From: Cavia porcellus
Lineage: Eukaryota; Chordata; Mammalia; Rodentia; Caviidae
Reading direction: 5' to 3'
DNA: 64,000 bases
NCBI RefSeq assembly: GCF_034190915.1
Contig: NW_026947484.1
Location: 210,750,657-210,814,656 of the forward strand
Shown: positions 44,657 through 56,206 of the stretch, in pieces
Layout: every line of letters starts with the position of its first letter
Position numbering within the stretch: position 1 is the stretch's first letter
Made by a program: the position numbers and the translations under genes
The notes under the pieces: generated by a model
The model's database searches: none
What the model was told of the DNA's origin: nothing
The model's input: the letters and a program-made list of their open reading frames with translations, nothing else

Positions 44657-45519
44657 CTACAAAACAGAAATGACGTACATTAGAGCTCTCATTTTACATT
44701 TACAGGAAAACAGCTTAAATCCAAAATGATGAATATTCTGTAGCAAAATTAGATTCACATGAAAATTTTAAAATAATCAAAACCACATTTAGAGTACAGG
44801 AGAATTATGGAATTTATACGGAATCAGTGGTTGTCGCATAAAATACTTTCAATTTTTTTTTTTTAATTTCAGGACAAGAAAACAGATGTTTCCTATGATT
44901 CTATTTCAGAGAAATCACTTCAAATGCGTCTATCAAGTTTACTCAGAAAGGCTCATAATGTTCCTGCTGTTATCAATCAGTCTCCCTCCTAAAATAACCA
45001 TCTACATGGCCACTACATTAATCCTCCAGAAATATCAGTTTCCCTAACACTACAACGTTTGAAAATTATCACCGTCTGCTGCTGCTGATTGCAGTGAGTC
45101 AACCCAACTATCCAGGAAAGCTTCTCTAGCCCCTCGTCTTCCTCTCTGCACCAGAAGCTGCCGTCAGCCTCTGAAGCTCCCTAACACCTGGCCTCAGCCT
45201 TCTTCCAACCTCCTTTTAATGATCTTCATCTCCACTTGTCTCTATTTCCCACTTCAGCCACTCCATCTGCTCTCCTCTGCCCACATCTTCCACCAAAATA
45301 ACATCAGCACCAGTCAGATTCTGACAGTTCCTGGGCTATCCCGTCCTATCTCCAACGCTAAACTGGCTGTGTACTCTCAGCTTCCTCTTTATCCTCTCTC
45401 AACACTTCCTTTTCTGCCAGGCCTCTTGCAGACTTGACCCAACCCAAAGCTCTCTGCGTTATTTCAACAATGGTTTTGCCATGACAAGAAGTTGACTAAC
45501 ACACACACTTTCTATGGCC

Positions 45520-45940
45520 AGTGTCTAGATATCCCCCTCAAAGCCTCACGCACTCACAGGTGGGACTCCTTGGAGGTGGCTAGATCTGGGGTGTGTGACG
45601 TTGGACCAGGTTGTATGGGCTGTATGACACTGGGATTAAGGGTGGGTGTGGATAATGGCAGCTCCGCCCTGGGCGTGGGTAGCACCAATCAATAGGCTTG
45701 TAGCCTGGATGGAATACAAAGGGACAGAAAGAAGGCAGGCTTGCTGCTGTGGCTTTGCTGCCTTCTGCCTGCCACACCAGGAACCATTTCTCCTCTGCAA
45801 TGCTCTGCTGTGCCACCCTGCCTTGGAGACAGATGACTATGGACTGAAACCTCTACAAACTGTGCTAAATAATCCTTTCCTCCTTTAACTTGTGCATGTC
45901 TGGTATTTTGTTTCAGCCACAACAAAACTGAGACAATTTC
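45520..45940 (+). repeat. LTR, MaLR-like
   Basis: gtctagatatccccctcaaa, gggtagcaccaatcaatagg, tatggactgaaacctctaca, taaataatcctttcctcctt (polyadenylation region) and tctggtattttgtttcagcc. Paralogous to the copies at 9215 and 35640. The immediately preceding atgacaagaagttgactaac resembles the 3' end of another LTR. Confidence 0.7.
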
Positions 45941-46607
45941 TGTCAACACTACCACCATCTTCCTCCTTCACTATTTCCTTTCTCAGAGACCAGGTTGTTC
46001 TTTCTCCTCCCAAGATCTTCTGAACCCCTGACAATGTGGGTTCAAGTCTCCATGACAGCACATGAGTACTACAGCTAAAGGTCTTGGCCTCCTCCTCCCA
46101 CCCCAAGATAGAGTGTACTCTATTGCTGGATTACCCATGTGAGTACACACACCTCAGGATAACCCTCCCCAGGAACCTCGAGTCCTAAGACCTTGGCCCA
46201 GCCCCACCTTCCCTATCAGAACTTTCCTTCCACTGCCCTCCACATTCCACCCAGTCTAGTGTGCTATCCTGCTCCAGGAGTGTCCTGAAGTCATGGTGGC
46301 CCCTTTCATCTCACATACCACACTCTAAGAAGTTCCCTGGCTTGTCTTCCCTCCTTTTCCCCAAACAAACCCACTCACAGATACAGACCTGGCTCCACAC
46401 ACACTTCCCCAAACGACCACCAGGGTAATGTCTCCTTCCCCTGAACCCCAAGCACTTCTTCATGGCACAGTCTAGCTTGCATTTTCTACACAGACAATTT
46501 AGTTTCCACCTCTGCCATGCTAGATCATAAGTTCCTTGAGGATATAGATTTTTGTCTTCTAAAGTTTTGCAACCTCTGGGCACTCAAGAAAAATCTCTAA
46601 ATATTTT

Positions 46608-46657
46608 GGAGTACTAATGTGACACGATAATGGAGTACTACAATGTGACATGATAAG
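46608..46657 (+). repeat. Local ~25-bp tandem duplication
   Basis: ggagtactaatgtgacacga and ggagtactacaatgtgacat: two adjacent units with a few changes. Confidence 0.75.
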
Positions 46658-46849
46658 GATTTAAACCAAGCTAGTAACTAGTAATGGAAAAGGAGAATAA
46701 GTCCAAAAGAGGTCTGATGTAAGTTATTAAAACCTGATGACTAAATCATGTAAGGATTAATGGAACAATGAGATGTCAACATTTACAAACCACAGAATGA
46801 AAGTCTGCAAGGGCCATTTAAATTAATGTGGAAGTTACATGGGCCGGGG

Positions 46850-46930
46850 ATTTAGCTCAGTGATGTAAGCACCTGCCTGGCAAGTGGAAGACCATGAGTT
46901 CTATGCTCGTTACCACAAAAGAAAAAAATC
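46850..46930 (+). repeat. ID-like SINE
   Basis: gggccggggatttagctcag, gcacctgcctggcaagtgga, ccatgagttctatgctcgtt, A-rich tail. B box mutated. Confidence 0.88.
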
Positions 46931-47169
46931 ATAATGTAGAAGCTATAAACATTTGTGCTTCCAAAAAGGAATTTAGCTTTTTTATACAAATATGACATGG
47001 CCTAACTTTAGTGTTAAACTGCTATTTTCCCATGGTTTCTTCTTTTTTCTGTTTTTCTTTTTATGTCTTCCCTGAGAAAAATTTAGAGGAAGTAAAAAAT
47101 TAATTTCAGTCATGACTTTAGAAAAAGGAAATGTGTATTAAATGTAAGGTATGTTTCAAATCCAGCAAT

Positions 47170-47310
47170 TAGCTAGGCATGGTGATACACGCCTATAATC
47201 CCAGTACTCAGAAGGCGGAGGCAGGAGGACTGCCATCAGTTCGAGGCAAAAGTGAGTTCAGAGCTAGCTTGAACTACATAGCGAAACCCTGCCTCACAAA
47301 AAAGAAAAGG
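47170..47310 (+). repeat. B1-like SINE, long form
   Basis: gctaggcatggtgatacacg, ataatcccagtactcagaag, gcggaggcaggaggactgcc, gcgaaaccctgcctcacaaa. Confidence 0.9.
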
Positions 47311-47311
47311 A

Positions 47312-47396
47312 AAGGGGCTGGGGATTTAGCTCAGCGGCATAAGCACCTGCCTTGAAAGCAGGCGGTCGAGAGTTCGATCCCCAGTACCAATAAAAA
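47312..47396 (+). repeat. ID-like SINE, young
   Basis: ggggctggggatttagctca, gcggcataagcacctgcctt, gagttcgatccccagtacca. It follows the B1 tail directly. Confidence 0.93.
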
Positions 47397-47841
47397 GTTG
47401 TGTGCAAGTGACCACACCATCCCTAGGATGAACAGGAGGTAGGGCTCACCCACGCCTGATCCTAATAACACTGAGGATTGACTGACCAAAAGTCAGGCAA
47501 AGATCCAAATTACTGCCAGCCCTTCCACACTACCATGAACAACTCCGCTTGTACAAAGATGCAGCCACATTAGATGCAAACTGATTTCCACCTTGGGATG
47601 TGATAAATACACGCAAAACTTATCTACATGGGCTTTAACCAAGAAGACTGTCTTTGGCGTAATTACCAGGTAAGTTAAAAATCTATGAAATATGAGGGTC
47701 AAAGCTAATTGAAAGAACAAAAAGAAAGCAACCCTTTGTTGGGCCAATTTTTTGCCAACAGATTAGAAATTATTTTAATCAGTTGGCTACCAGAAAGAGG
47801 TTCAAAGTTACAAATAATGGAAAACTTTATACAATACCTAC

Positions 47842-47936
47842 TTGTATCATTAAAAGGTACTTTTTCATTGATGATTGATAATGATTCCTCTAATCTGCCT
47901 GACAAATCTTCATGAAGATTTTTTAACTGTAATTGA
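47842..47936 (-). CDS. PPP1R21: PPP1R21 exon 7
   Basis: 95 nt; completes Cys200 (TG|T), then QLQLKNLHEDLSG to KVPFNDT (residue 231) plus A of Lys232. Human has Thr where this reads Asn in KNLHED. Acceptor ACAG, donor CAA|GTAGGT. Confidence 0.98.
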
Positions 47937-49001
47937 CTGTAAGAAAAAACACAAGACCAGATTATCACCAATCAAACAGTGAATTAAAGCCATTTATTTG
48001 TTTGCTTCACAGCTGGTGTCAGGCTTTCTGCTCTAACATCTAGCATGCATTTGCTAGCACATACAGAGAAGAGAAACACCATCCCCCAATTCCAAAGCCC
48101 CTGAGACTCTGTGGACGATACAGAATTCTAAGAGAGTTTATCATAGTCCCAGTATCTCATACAACCTTGAGTTTATTTCCTACAGTTAAGGGTAATCTCA
48201 CAACTACTTCAAAACCATAAATTTGCCTTTTATAACACACAAATGTTTACTATACAGTGATTACTATAAAGTGATTTTTAAAATATTAAACCTTTTTTTT
48301 GTCTTGAGCTCAAAAGCTGGTAATTTCTGTTTTGATTCAATTATGAGCAAAGGTATACAACGAAAAGATGCATGTGTTTTTACAAATGCAACTGAAATGA
48401 AGAAATTAATCTCACTGATCCTATTAAAACTTTAAAAGGCCAAATAAACACTAGAGTACAATGTTAGCACATATTTTAAGTAATACTTTAAGAATTAGTA
48501 ATCTAAGCCAGGCATGGTAGCACACGACTGTAATTCCAGCACTTGGGAGGCTGAGGCAAAAGGATCACCAGCCTGGCTGGCCACACAGTGAGTTCAAGAC
48601 TAGCCTGGTCTACACAGACCCCCTCCCCAAAGAAGAATCAGTAATCTCTAAATTAGATCACTGCTTTATTCAAAATGCACTATAAAAAGCTGGGCAAAAC
48701 GATTATCAGCTTTCCTACCCAGCACTACCAGGAGGCCGTTTTCTTAAGAGTAGTTTGAAACAGAAAGTGCTCAGTGGGGACCCAGAGCACCCCATGCCCT
48801 GAAATACCTGCTGGCCAGGACTAATGCACAAACCACCCTATCAAGCATGCTGCACCCCAGGGAGGAGACAAGAACCCTGGAGGTGACCCATTCCCACCTC
48901 CTCATCTCAAATGCTGTCCAGTTAGGACAGAGGGGCCAAAAACCAAAATCCAGGCTTTTGGTTCTTTTTCAGAGCCCCTTGACATTCCCATTTCCACATA
49001 C
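47937..49001 (-). other. PPP1R21 intron 6
   Basis: Contains one B1-like SINE (48505-48640). Otherwise no recognised element. Confidence 0.8.
48505..48642 (+). repeat. B1-like SINE
   Basis: aagccaggcatggtagcaca, actgtaattccagcacttgg, gaggctgaggcaaaaggatc, agcctggtctacacagaccc. Confidence 0.88.
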
Positions 49002-49060
49002 CATTCTTCAGTTCGGAGCCGACATTCCTTAGCCTCCTTTTCTAGAGTCTGAGACTTCAC
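49002..49060 (-). CDS. PPP1R21: PPP1R21 exon 6
   Basis: 59 nt, residues 181-199 VKSQTLEKEAKECRLRTEE plus TG. Only 149 bp of intron separate it from exon 5. Acceptor TTTAG, donor ATG|GTATGT. Confidence 0.98.
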
Positions 49061-49209
49061 CTAAAGACAAGAAAAACAGCCACTCAGGCAACAGGCAGGA
49101 GCACCCCCTGGAGATGTTCAGCAGCAAGCTCACCACATGGCTAGCTCTGCACTGCAGTTTGCACACGCTGTAGGACGTGTCAATCACATGCAGTCGCACG
49201 GGGCCTTAC

Positions 49210-49374
49210 TTCCAGCTTAGCCTTGTCATTCTGCAGCTTCTCAATGGTTTCCATGTACTTCCGGGTCAGGCCATCCACCACAGCTTGGTGCTGGGCTGCT
49301 TCTGTCTCCAGGGCGGCCAGCCGACTCCTCAGCTCTGCTTCTACATGCTTATGCTGCTCATCGGCTTCAAAAAA
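49210..49374 (-). CDS. PPP1R21: PPP1R21 exon 5
   Basis: 55 codons, residues 126-180, FFEADEQHKHVEAELR to QNDKAKLE. Continuous coiled coil. Acceptor TTCAG, donor GAA|GTAAGG, phase 0. Confidence 0.98.
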
Positions 49375-50681
49375 CTGAAAAGACAAAACCGCCTGCTCCT
49401 TCAAATATCCACATATGTATAAATGAGAAACAACGGTGGAGACTAGTCACTGCACACCTTCCTTACAGCGCTGTGCACTCACAGCTCCAACAGGCTGATA
49501 CTAGATGTGGGACTTTTTTTTTGTCTTTGTTTTTGGCAGAACGGAGATTGAAATCAGGGTCTTCACCACTCAGCTCTACCCCCAGCCTTTTTTTTTGAGT
49601 CAGGGTCTCACTAGGCTGCCCAGATGGGACTTGAACTTGCGATCCTCCTACCTCAGTCCTCCAAGTGCTAGGATCATAGACATGCCCCACCAGTGCCAGC
49701 GGGGGTAGCACTTTTCCTATCTCTCTTTGCAATGTGGAACCTGAAAGCCTGAAAGGGTGACATAACTGATCTACTGTCTCACAGTTAAAATATCACAGAA
49801 ATGAGATTTAAATACAGGTAACTTACTCCACAGCCTGTACCTCCTTCCTCGTCATCTAATGAATTTCTCCTTTACTTCAAATACTTTTCAGTACACATAG
49901 TATTCAACTGATCAGGATATAACTCATCTGCTCAGCTAATGAAATAATCAAAATAAGTGCTATTCCTAAAATAGCCAAAGCTTGTTCCCTTAATGATAGT
50001 TTAACACTAATTAAAAATTAGTAATAATTAGACACAAAATACACAGAGGTCAAAAGTTCACCTTTTAAAGATTTTTTTCAGACTAAAAATTAGTGCAGAT
50101 TAATTTCTCATCATTTGAAAAAAAAAAGAAGTAAACTCTGATCCACTATACTATGACTCTTAAAATATGCTCAGTGCTTTAGAGCATTTCAATAGCAATG
50201 GGATAACACCACTCAACGACATTAACTTTTCAACATTCTGTACATATCTGAGTGACTGTCCTAAGTGAGGTTCTGTTCTGGAGCTGGGTATACAAAACAT
50301 TATCTGTCCACACTCTCCGAGACCTTATGGTCTAAGAGGAGTGCTGATAAAAACCAACATCAGTACACTAAAAAAGCAAACTTTACTTATGGACAAACCC
50401 GAAACTAAATGATCCTTCCAACTACTACCTGTGTAAAATAAAGAATATATAAAATACAGTGTATTCGTTAATGTAGTTAAAAAGCTATTCTTGTACTTCA
50501 AAGATGTGTATGCGATTTAGGAATGAACAAATGACACTAACATACACACTGAGAGAACACAGGAGACAGTAAAAGCCCCTACAGACACAAAGCACTCTAC
50601 TTGCATTGATCATTTCTGCCTTTCTAGATCACATTACCCATTTTAAAATTGGTATGGAGAAAACTGCAAGGTTTTCCTCAC
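49375..50681 (-). other. PPP1R21 intron 4
   Basis: Contains an old ID-like/B1-like pair in reverse (49515-49700). The rest is A+T-rich with nothing recognised. Confidence 0.8.
49515..49705 (-). repeat. Old ID-like plus B1-like SINE, antisense
   Basis: gaacggagattgaaatcagg ... ctcagctctacccccagcc (ID-like), then ttgagtcagggtctcactag, gcccagatgggacttgaact, tcctacctcagtcctccaag (B1). Confidence 0.75.
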
Positions 50682-50783
50682 CTGAATATGCAACCGTTCG
50701 TTCTCTTCTATCTTCTTCTGCAGATCTTCATCGAAGACACTCTTCTGCTCTTGACTCAACTGAGAAGAAGATTCTCCACTTTT
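50682..50783 (-). CDS. PPP1R21: PPP1R21 exon 4
   Basis: 34 codons, residues 92-125, KSGESSSQLSQEQKSVFDED to ENERLHIQ. Begins AAA right after the acceptor CAG, so its Lys joins the Lys-rich end of exon 3 (GKKNK|KSGES). Donor CAG|GTGAGG, phase 0. Confidence 0.98.
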
Positions 50784-52085
50784 CTGATGGAAAGAATAAG
50801 TTATGTCCACATAACTTTCATCCTTTAGAGACATATCCTAAGGTACCCAGATTCTCTATCACTTTAGCAGCTTGTCTCTTCTACGTGTTCATCATTCTCA
50901 AACAATCCTGCAAAAGTACACAGTCCATCATTTAACTTTTCCTATGGGGCACAAATTGGAACTATAAATGTTGCAAAGGACAGAAAGCTTAAAAGAGAGA
51001 GAGCAGAGATAGAGAAGGAAAAAGATGAGGTCATTATTTTTTGCAAGTGAATTCAGAAATAATTCTGCTGGAAGACACAATGGACTCAGGAAACTAGCAA
51101 TATAATTATACTAATAAATACCATTTTAATTTGATCTTTTGGTTTAGAAAATCAGAGTATTAGCAATTCCATAAGTCTGAGTTGTTAAACTCCTTTAAGA
51201 AATTAGCTAACAGAATTCACAAAGATAAATTCATACAGAAGTTTAAATGGACTTCCAAAATTTTTAAAAACATAACCATGTAAAATAAAACTACTATAAA
51301 TAAACATAAGAAAAAAGCTCAAAGATTATGAAAAATCTCATGTTTGCTTTGCAAGAATACTAACTTTTTATATTTAGAAGCATACTACTCTTTAAAAGAC
51401 CTAATAATGCACATTTGTTTTCCTGTAACCCACGGACGTGAAACTCTTTACGGCACATGGTAACGATGAGGCTGTGTTCAGACGTCGGTCACCACCCTCC
51501 CCTGCCTTTGTTCGTATCTTCACCCTTCATCTAAAGTAAAGTCACCTGCTGACCTAATTCAGGTCAGTGACTGTAGGCCTTGTGAAAATGGGACACCTAT
51601 ATAAGATTAAAACAAAACAAAAATATTAACTACCCATGATGTAGTGTGTGTAGATGTATGAACAAGAGATGCAGAACGAACATTACTGAACGACACATTT
51701 GGAGTCTTCAGTGCTTCCCAATTTGGAAAACTTTAATCACCCACACCTCTGTTAAACAGTCCTAATCAGGCACTTTCACAATCTGATGTGCAGGCTTGAA
51801 GTCTGAAGGGCCATTTCCACCCCAAGAGTCTTTCTGAATTCCCAGGGCATGTGTCAAAATGGACAAGCTTCCCAAGTGGCTCTATCTAATCCATGCTGTT
51901 GTCCTCTCTTTTCTCCCCTATGAGAACAGCAGCACTCCAGAGAACCTTTCCATGTGGGGAAAGGTAGTAACGGCAAATACAGTCCTGGGTACTTTCACGT
52001 GCTTCTCTTTAATCCTCACAAGCCTGAAAATTTCAGCCCAACTCTGCTGACAGACAGAGGTGGCAAGATCAAAAAGCCTGCCTAA

Positions 52086-52570
52086 AGCAAGAGGCATTAT
52101 GGTAACCATTGTCGATAACCTTGTACTCTGTTTTTACATCATGTGCTATGTCTACCCTTGGTTTTGACTGACAGCTTTGTTTTGCCATATTTGACTTTAT
52201 TGTCTTCTAAAAAAAAATGTAATAAGAACTAAGGAGTAATAAAACCCAAAATGTGTAAATTTTGTTGTAAAAAAGAGAGGAAAAAAAAGTGCTCTAAAGT
52301 ATACAATTGTAAGCGTGTTTAGGGGTGTTAAATAGACGACCATATTAATGTTTTTGGTTGGATCATTGAACACAACTGTTTGCAGTCTCACTGTTTGAAT
52401 GTCCACTTTGTATGTTTTGATACTGTGACTTGAGCAACTATCTCTAAGATGATAATTGTAATGATAATTGATTTCTTACTGGGTTTTTTTTGTATCTCTG
52501 TATTAATTGTACTCTTACACTGCTTTGTTTTGTTTTGTTTTTTCTCTTTTTTCTTTTAAATTAAAAAAAA
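52086..52570 (+). mobile_element. Retroposon copy with 15-bp TSD, 5'-truncated
   Basis: Bounded by aaaaagcctgcctaa (52071-52085) and aaaaagcttgcctaa (52571-52585), one mismatch. Starts inside the family at gaggcattatggtaaccatt, the block found in the middle of the 20535 element. Ends with a TTTTG-rich stretch and a long A-run. The internal block caactatctctaagatgata is shared with 39397-39579. Confidence 0.7.
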
Positions 52571-52852
52571 AAAAAGCTTGCCTAAGACACAAATTTCTAA
52601 CAATCAGACAAAGAGTTCAGCTGAGGGGTAAATGCCGGAGCCTGTACTCTAGCCTGCATTAACAGTGTTTCTGAGTACTGCATGCCTACAGGCTTGTGGA
52701 ATACTCACACACTCACCTTAGAGACCCCACTACTAACCCATAGTACACACCCCAAAAGAACAACTTCTTAATCACAGAAGTGCTCAAAGTACGAGGTCAC
52801 CCATCTTAGAGCAGAAAGACTCTTGCTTTACCATATAAAAACAAAAGGGAGA

Positions 52853-52942
52853 GGCTGGGGATTTACCTCAGCGGCATAAGCACCTGCCTTGCAAGCAGGC
52901 AGTCGTGAGTTCAATCCCCAGTACCGATAAAAAAAAAAAAAG
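52853..52942 (+). repeat. ID-like SINE, young
   Basis: aggctggggatttacctcag, gcaagcaggcagtcgtgagt, tcaatccccagtaccgataa and an A tail. Flanked by aaaagggaga-type repeats. Antisense to PPP1R21. Confidence 0.93.
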
Positions 52943-53533
52943 GGAGAACATTTGTTTTTAAATCTCAAAACAAGCACACCAATTAGCCTCATAAGAATAA
53001 ACACTAAGCAAATACACTGTAATAAACTTACAAACCTAAATTGAAATCTATGGGTGTTTCGACTGTTACTTTCACATGAGTAGATAAACCTGACAATCTC
53101 TCTCATTTTATCTGCCACTACTTAGATTAATGGTAACTTGGAATAACTTTTGAAAAGATATCAATTTTTTTTTTATTTTGTTTAAAAGGAAAAAGAGAAA
53201 AACACAAAACAAAACAAAGCGGTGTAAGGGTACAAGTAATACAGAACTACAAAAAAAAAAAAGTAAGAAATCACCAGTTAATAGACCACATATTATCATC
53301 TTAGAGATAGTTGCTCAAATCAAGATATCAATTTTTGAACAATATGAGTATTCCACTTCTTTTCCGAGCCCCTAAACCACCCTTGTGCATGTGTATGAAT
53401 TCTGCGCATTCTGTGTGAATATCCCTCTAATATTTAGCATATGTTAACAGCAAATGCTGCATCCTTGACTCGATATCTAAACGTAGTAACGCAACATTAC
53501 AGAAGCTGGGGGCAGGCCTGCTGCGACACCGCC

Positions 53534-53551
53534 GGCTGGCCACGGCCAGCC
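53534..53551. other. GC-rich perfect hairpin in intron 3
   Basis: ggctggcc (53534-53541), two bases, ggccagcc (53544-53551): 8-bp perfect stem, about 24 nt downstream of the last tandem donor of exon 3. Confidence 0.75.
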
Positions 53552-53562
53552 CTCACGGGCCC

Positions 53563-53620
53563 TGCGGAGCCTACCTTGTTTCCTACCTTGTTTCCTACCT
53601 TGTTTCCTACCTTGTTTTTT
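53563..53620 (-). repeat. Fourfold tandem splice donor, 12-bp unit
   Basis: On the transcript strand AACAAG|GTAGGA is repeated, giving potential exon 3 ends at 53611, 53599, 53587 and 53575. Each site has AAG before GTAGG. Each step adds 12 nt (VGNK) and stays in frame. Human protein ends this exon at GKKNK, so 53611 is the ancestral donor. Confidence 0.93.
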
Positions 53621-53757
53621 TTGCCGCGAGGTTCACTCAGCGCTAGTTCATCTTGCAGCAGTTCCACCCTCTTGGCGAGCTGCAGATTTCGAAATGTCAA
53701 ACTGTCCATTTCCTGTTGTAGTTTCCTCAGTGACTGGTCCTTCATTTTCAATTGCTC
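53611..53757 (-). CDS. PPP1R21: PPP1R21 exon 3
   Basis: 49 codons, residues 43-91, EQLKMKDQSLRKLQQEMDS to LALSEPRGKKNK, part of the N-terminal KLRAQ-type coiled coil. Acceptor ATAG. The donor I chose is the first of four identical in-frame ones because it matches the human protein. Use of the others would insert 4, 8 or 12 residues before KSGES of exon 4. Confidence 0.97.
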
Positions 53758-53984
53758 CTATATCAAAGTGAAAACAGATCATTCTTCAGGTTAGCCTTGA
53801 GGTTTAGAAATAGTAAAAATGATCTTTGTTTCATCAAAGTGTTATCAAAATCCCTCACTTTACAGAATTCAAATTGTATGTTTATCATTCCAGTTCTTAT
53901 TTGTAACAAACTGACAAGTTAAAGTAAAATACCAAAAACAAGACACTAATTCTATGGCAGTGAATACACATAAAGTCTACAAAT

Positions 53985-54165
53985 TAGCTAGGTGTGGAAG
54001 CATAGAAGATCACAAGTTAAGCCCAGCCTGGCAACTTAGTGACTTAGCAAGACCCTGCCTCAAAACTGAAAAAAGAAAAAAAAAAAAAAAATTGGAGGGG
54101 ATATAATCCGATGTAAAAACCCTGGCCTCAGTCCTTAGTACTGTTAAAAATAAATAAATATAACA
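53985..54165 (+). repeat. Old B1-like remnant plus ID-like tail
   Basis: agctaggtgtggaagcatag, cagcctggcaacttagtgac, aagaccctgcctcaaaactg, A-run; then ggggatataatccgatgta ... ctcagtccttagtactgtt. Confidence 0.6.
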
Positions 54166-54329
54166 AAAAAATTTAAAAATCTGAATTTTTCAATAGAACC
54201 TCAGATTTATTAATGATATCCTTCAGTGAGCAAGAATAGGGAAAAATACATTTATATTTCTTTTTTTCAATAAATGCTCTCTGAATTTAAATTCATCAAA
54301 ACAAATTTTTTTCTTTTTTCTTCTGTTTT

Positions 54330-54422
54330 TGCTTTTTGTGATGCTAGAGATAGATCCTAACTTGGGACCTCACATATGCTAGGAAAGTGCTCTACCACTG
54401 AACTATACACCCCAGCCTAAAA
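54330..54422 (-). repeat. ID-like SINE, antisense, old
   Basis: tgatgctagagatagatcct, cttgggacctcacatatgct, ctctaccactgaactataca, ccccagcc. Confidence 0.75.
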
Positions 54423-54465
54423 TGAAGTCACTTTGATCTGTCAAACATAAAAATCAGCAGCCAAG

Positions 54466-54556
54466 CATACAGCTCAGCAGCACAAGCACCTGCCTGGCAA
54501 GTGCGACATCCTGAGTTTGAATCCCAGTACTGGCCCCCCACCAAAAAGAAAAGACA
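54466..54556 (+). repeat. ID-like SINE
   Basis: agccaagcatacagctcagc, cacctgcctggcaagtgcga, tgagtttgaatcccagtact with A-rich tail. Confidence 0.85.
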
Positions 54557-55614
54557 TTCCAACATTCTCACCTAGCCCACATGCAACCATCAGTGCACTC
54601 TAATTACAATGGCCACTGGAACAAACAATAAAAAGTCATTCTTTACTTTGTTATGAGTTTAGCTAATTGACTAATGCTTTGATTCTTTATTATCAATGGT
54701 TAATCTCGGAAGACCTCATCAGAGCCTCTCTCTAACTTGCAGTTTCATAGGTAGGGACCACGATATTACCAATTCCCACAGACTGGTTGTAAACACTTCA
54801 CAAAATAATGATTATTATGTACACAGCAGAATGCCCGGTGCAGAGGGAGTGGTCGATAGATGGCACCAGCTGTCACCACTATGACTACCACCACTGTAAG
54901 CACTGCCATCACAGTTAATCAAACCCAACCAGCAACAGGTGTCAAACAGAAGAGCAGCCACTCCGAGTTAGGGGACACTCCCCCTCAGTAACAGATGTAA
55001 AACATTAGCAGGAAAGATAGTGTACACTGCTTCAGTGATTTCAGTAAGCTAATAACATGACTAACAAATCCCGACATAGAGCTCTTCCTAATAACTATGG
55101 CTTGGGTGCAAAGGGCTTTGGCTTTCTGTCTGTTTGTTACGAGCGTGCTTGCAGCACAGAATGATGACTTTTATCATGGGGAGTCAGTGCATGTACACAT
55201 CACATCGTAATTCTCTGTTCACCTTCTCTCCTTTCCTCCCTGTATCTCTTGGCTCCTTTTACAAAAAGTCTATAGCATGGTGTGGGTTTCTGCGCGGTCC
55301 AGGCCTTGAGGCTGTGGGGACAGCCCTGAGGTGGGCTCCCTCAGAGCCACATCTCTCTCGAGTGTCATCCAACTCTGGCTAAGTGAAAGCACATCTTTCT
55401 GGTCTCAGCCACCTGCATGGAGCTATCAGAATCCTTCACTGGTTGAGGACTACTCCACAGAGAGAGCAGAGGAAAAGGAACCCTAAACCCGTCTGTCCAT
55501 AGAGAAGGGAGACAGCAGAAGCATGAGGCAGGCCAGATATTTAACTGAAACCTGCACAGTAAGGAATCATATGCTGTAATGAATTTATCCATTTAAAAAT
55601 ATCACTGAGCAGTA

Positions 55615-55670
55615 GTAATTATATACCTACAAGAAATACATTAATTACATACCTACAAGAAGGTAGAAAC
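55615..55670 (+). repeat. Tandem duplication, ~27 bp x 2
   Basis: aattatatacctacaagaaa then aattacatacctacaagaag, adjacent and nearly identical. Confidence 0.75.
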
Positions 55671-56206
55671 ACATTCCTTCCCCTCCTATCATACTTCTCT
55701 CCTTGACAAATGAAGGTTCTGATGGCAAAATGTAACAAACAGTATTCAGATCAACACAAGTCACTCTATTGAATAGTGTGACATAGGCAACATTCCTGAA
55801 CTGAAGGGTTCACACGTTCAGATCCATGTGCCAGGGCCCCAAACTCTGCAAAGGGACGGGGATTCCAATGTGACTACGGCATAACTGCTCACAGCACTGG
55901 TGGAAGTGACCAGACAACACGACCCCTTGGTAGAAACTAAATTAGGCTAAATAAATGACATAGGGTATAGAAAAATACACTAAAGTCAAATAATGCTTTT
56001 TTGTAATCTTTAGCTAAGGAAATAATGTATAATCTTCATACCTAAGCAAGTCAGAAAGTCAAACACAGAAACAGTACTACTATCCCCCATGGCCAGTGCA
56101 CTGTGTCAGAGCTAAGACTTTAACCCTGGAAACCAGCTGAACTCCCCGCTGTGACCATCACCAAACCCTAAGGTAATCTTCACAACACAAATGCCCCGTT
56201 GTGTAC

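Larger units (their letters stand above)
44657..47841 (-). other. PPP1R21 intron 7
   Basis: Contains an LTR (45520-45940), a short tandem duplication (46608-46657), two ID-like SINEs (46850-46925 and 47312-47395) and a B1-like SINE (47170-47310). The stretches 44660-45480 and 45960-46600 show nothing recognised. Confidence 0.8.
50784..53610 (-). other. PPP1R21 intron 3
   Basis: Contains a retroposon with imperfect 15-bp duplication (52086-52570), a young ID-like SINE (52853-52940) and, next to exon 3, tandem copies of the splice donor and a GC hairpin. 50950-52080 shows nothing recognised. Confidence 0.8.
53758..56206 (-). other. PPP1R21 intron 2
   Basis: Contains a B1 remnant (53985-54075), ID-like SINEs (54330-54420 and 54466-54550) and a local tandem duplication (55615-55670). 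The remainder shows nothing recognised. Confidence 0.75.

Noticed and set aside
53178..53375. Lys-rich frame in A-rich intron 3 sequence
   Set aside because: Generated by A-rich low-complexity DNA.
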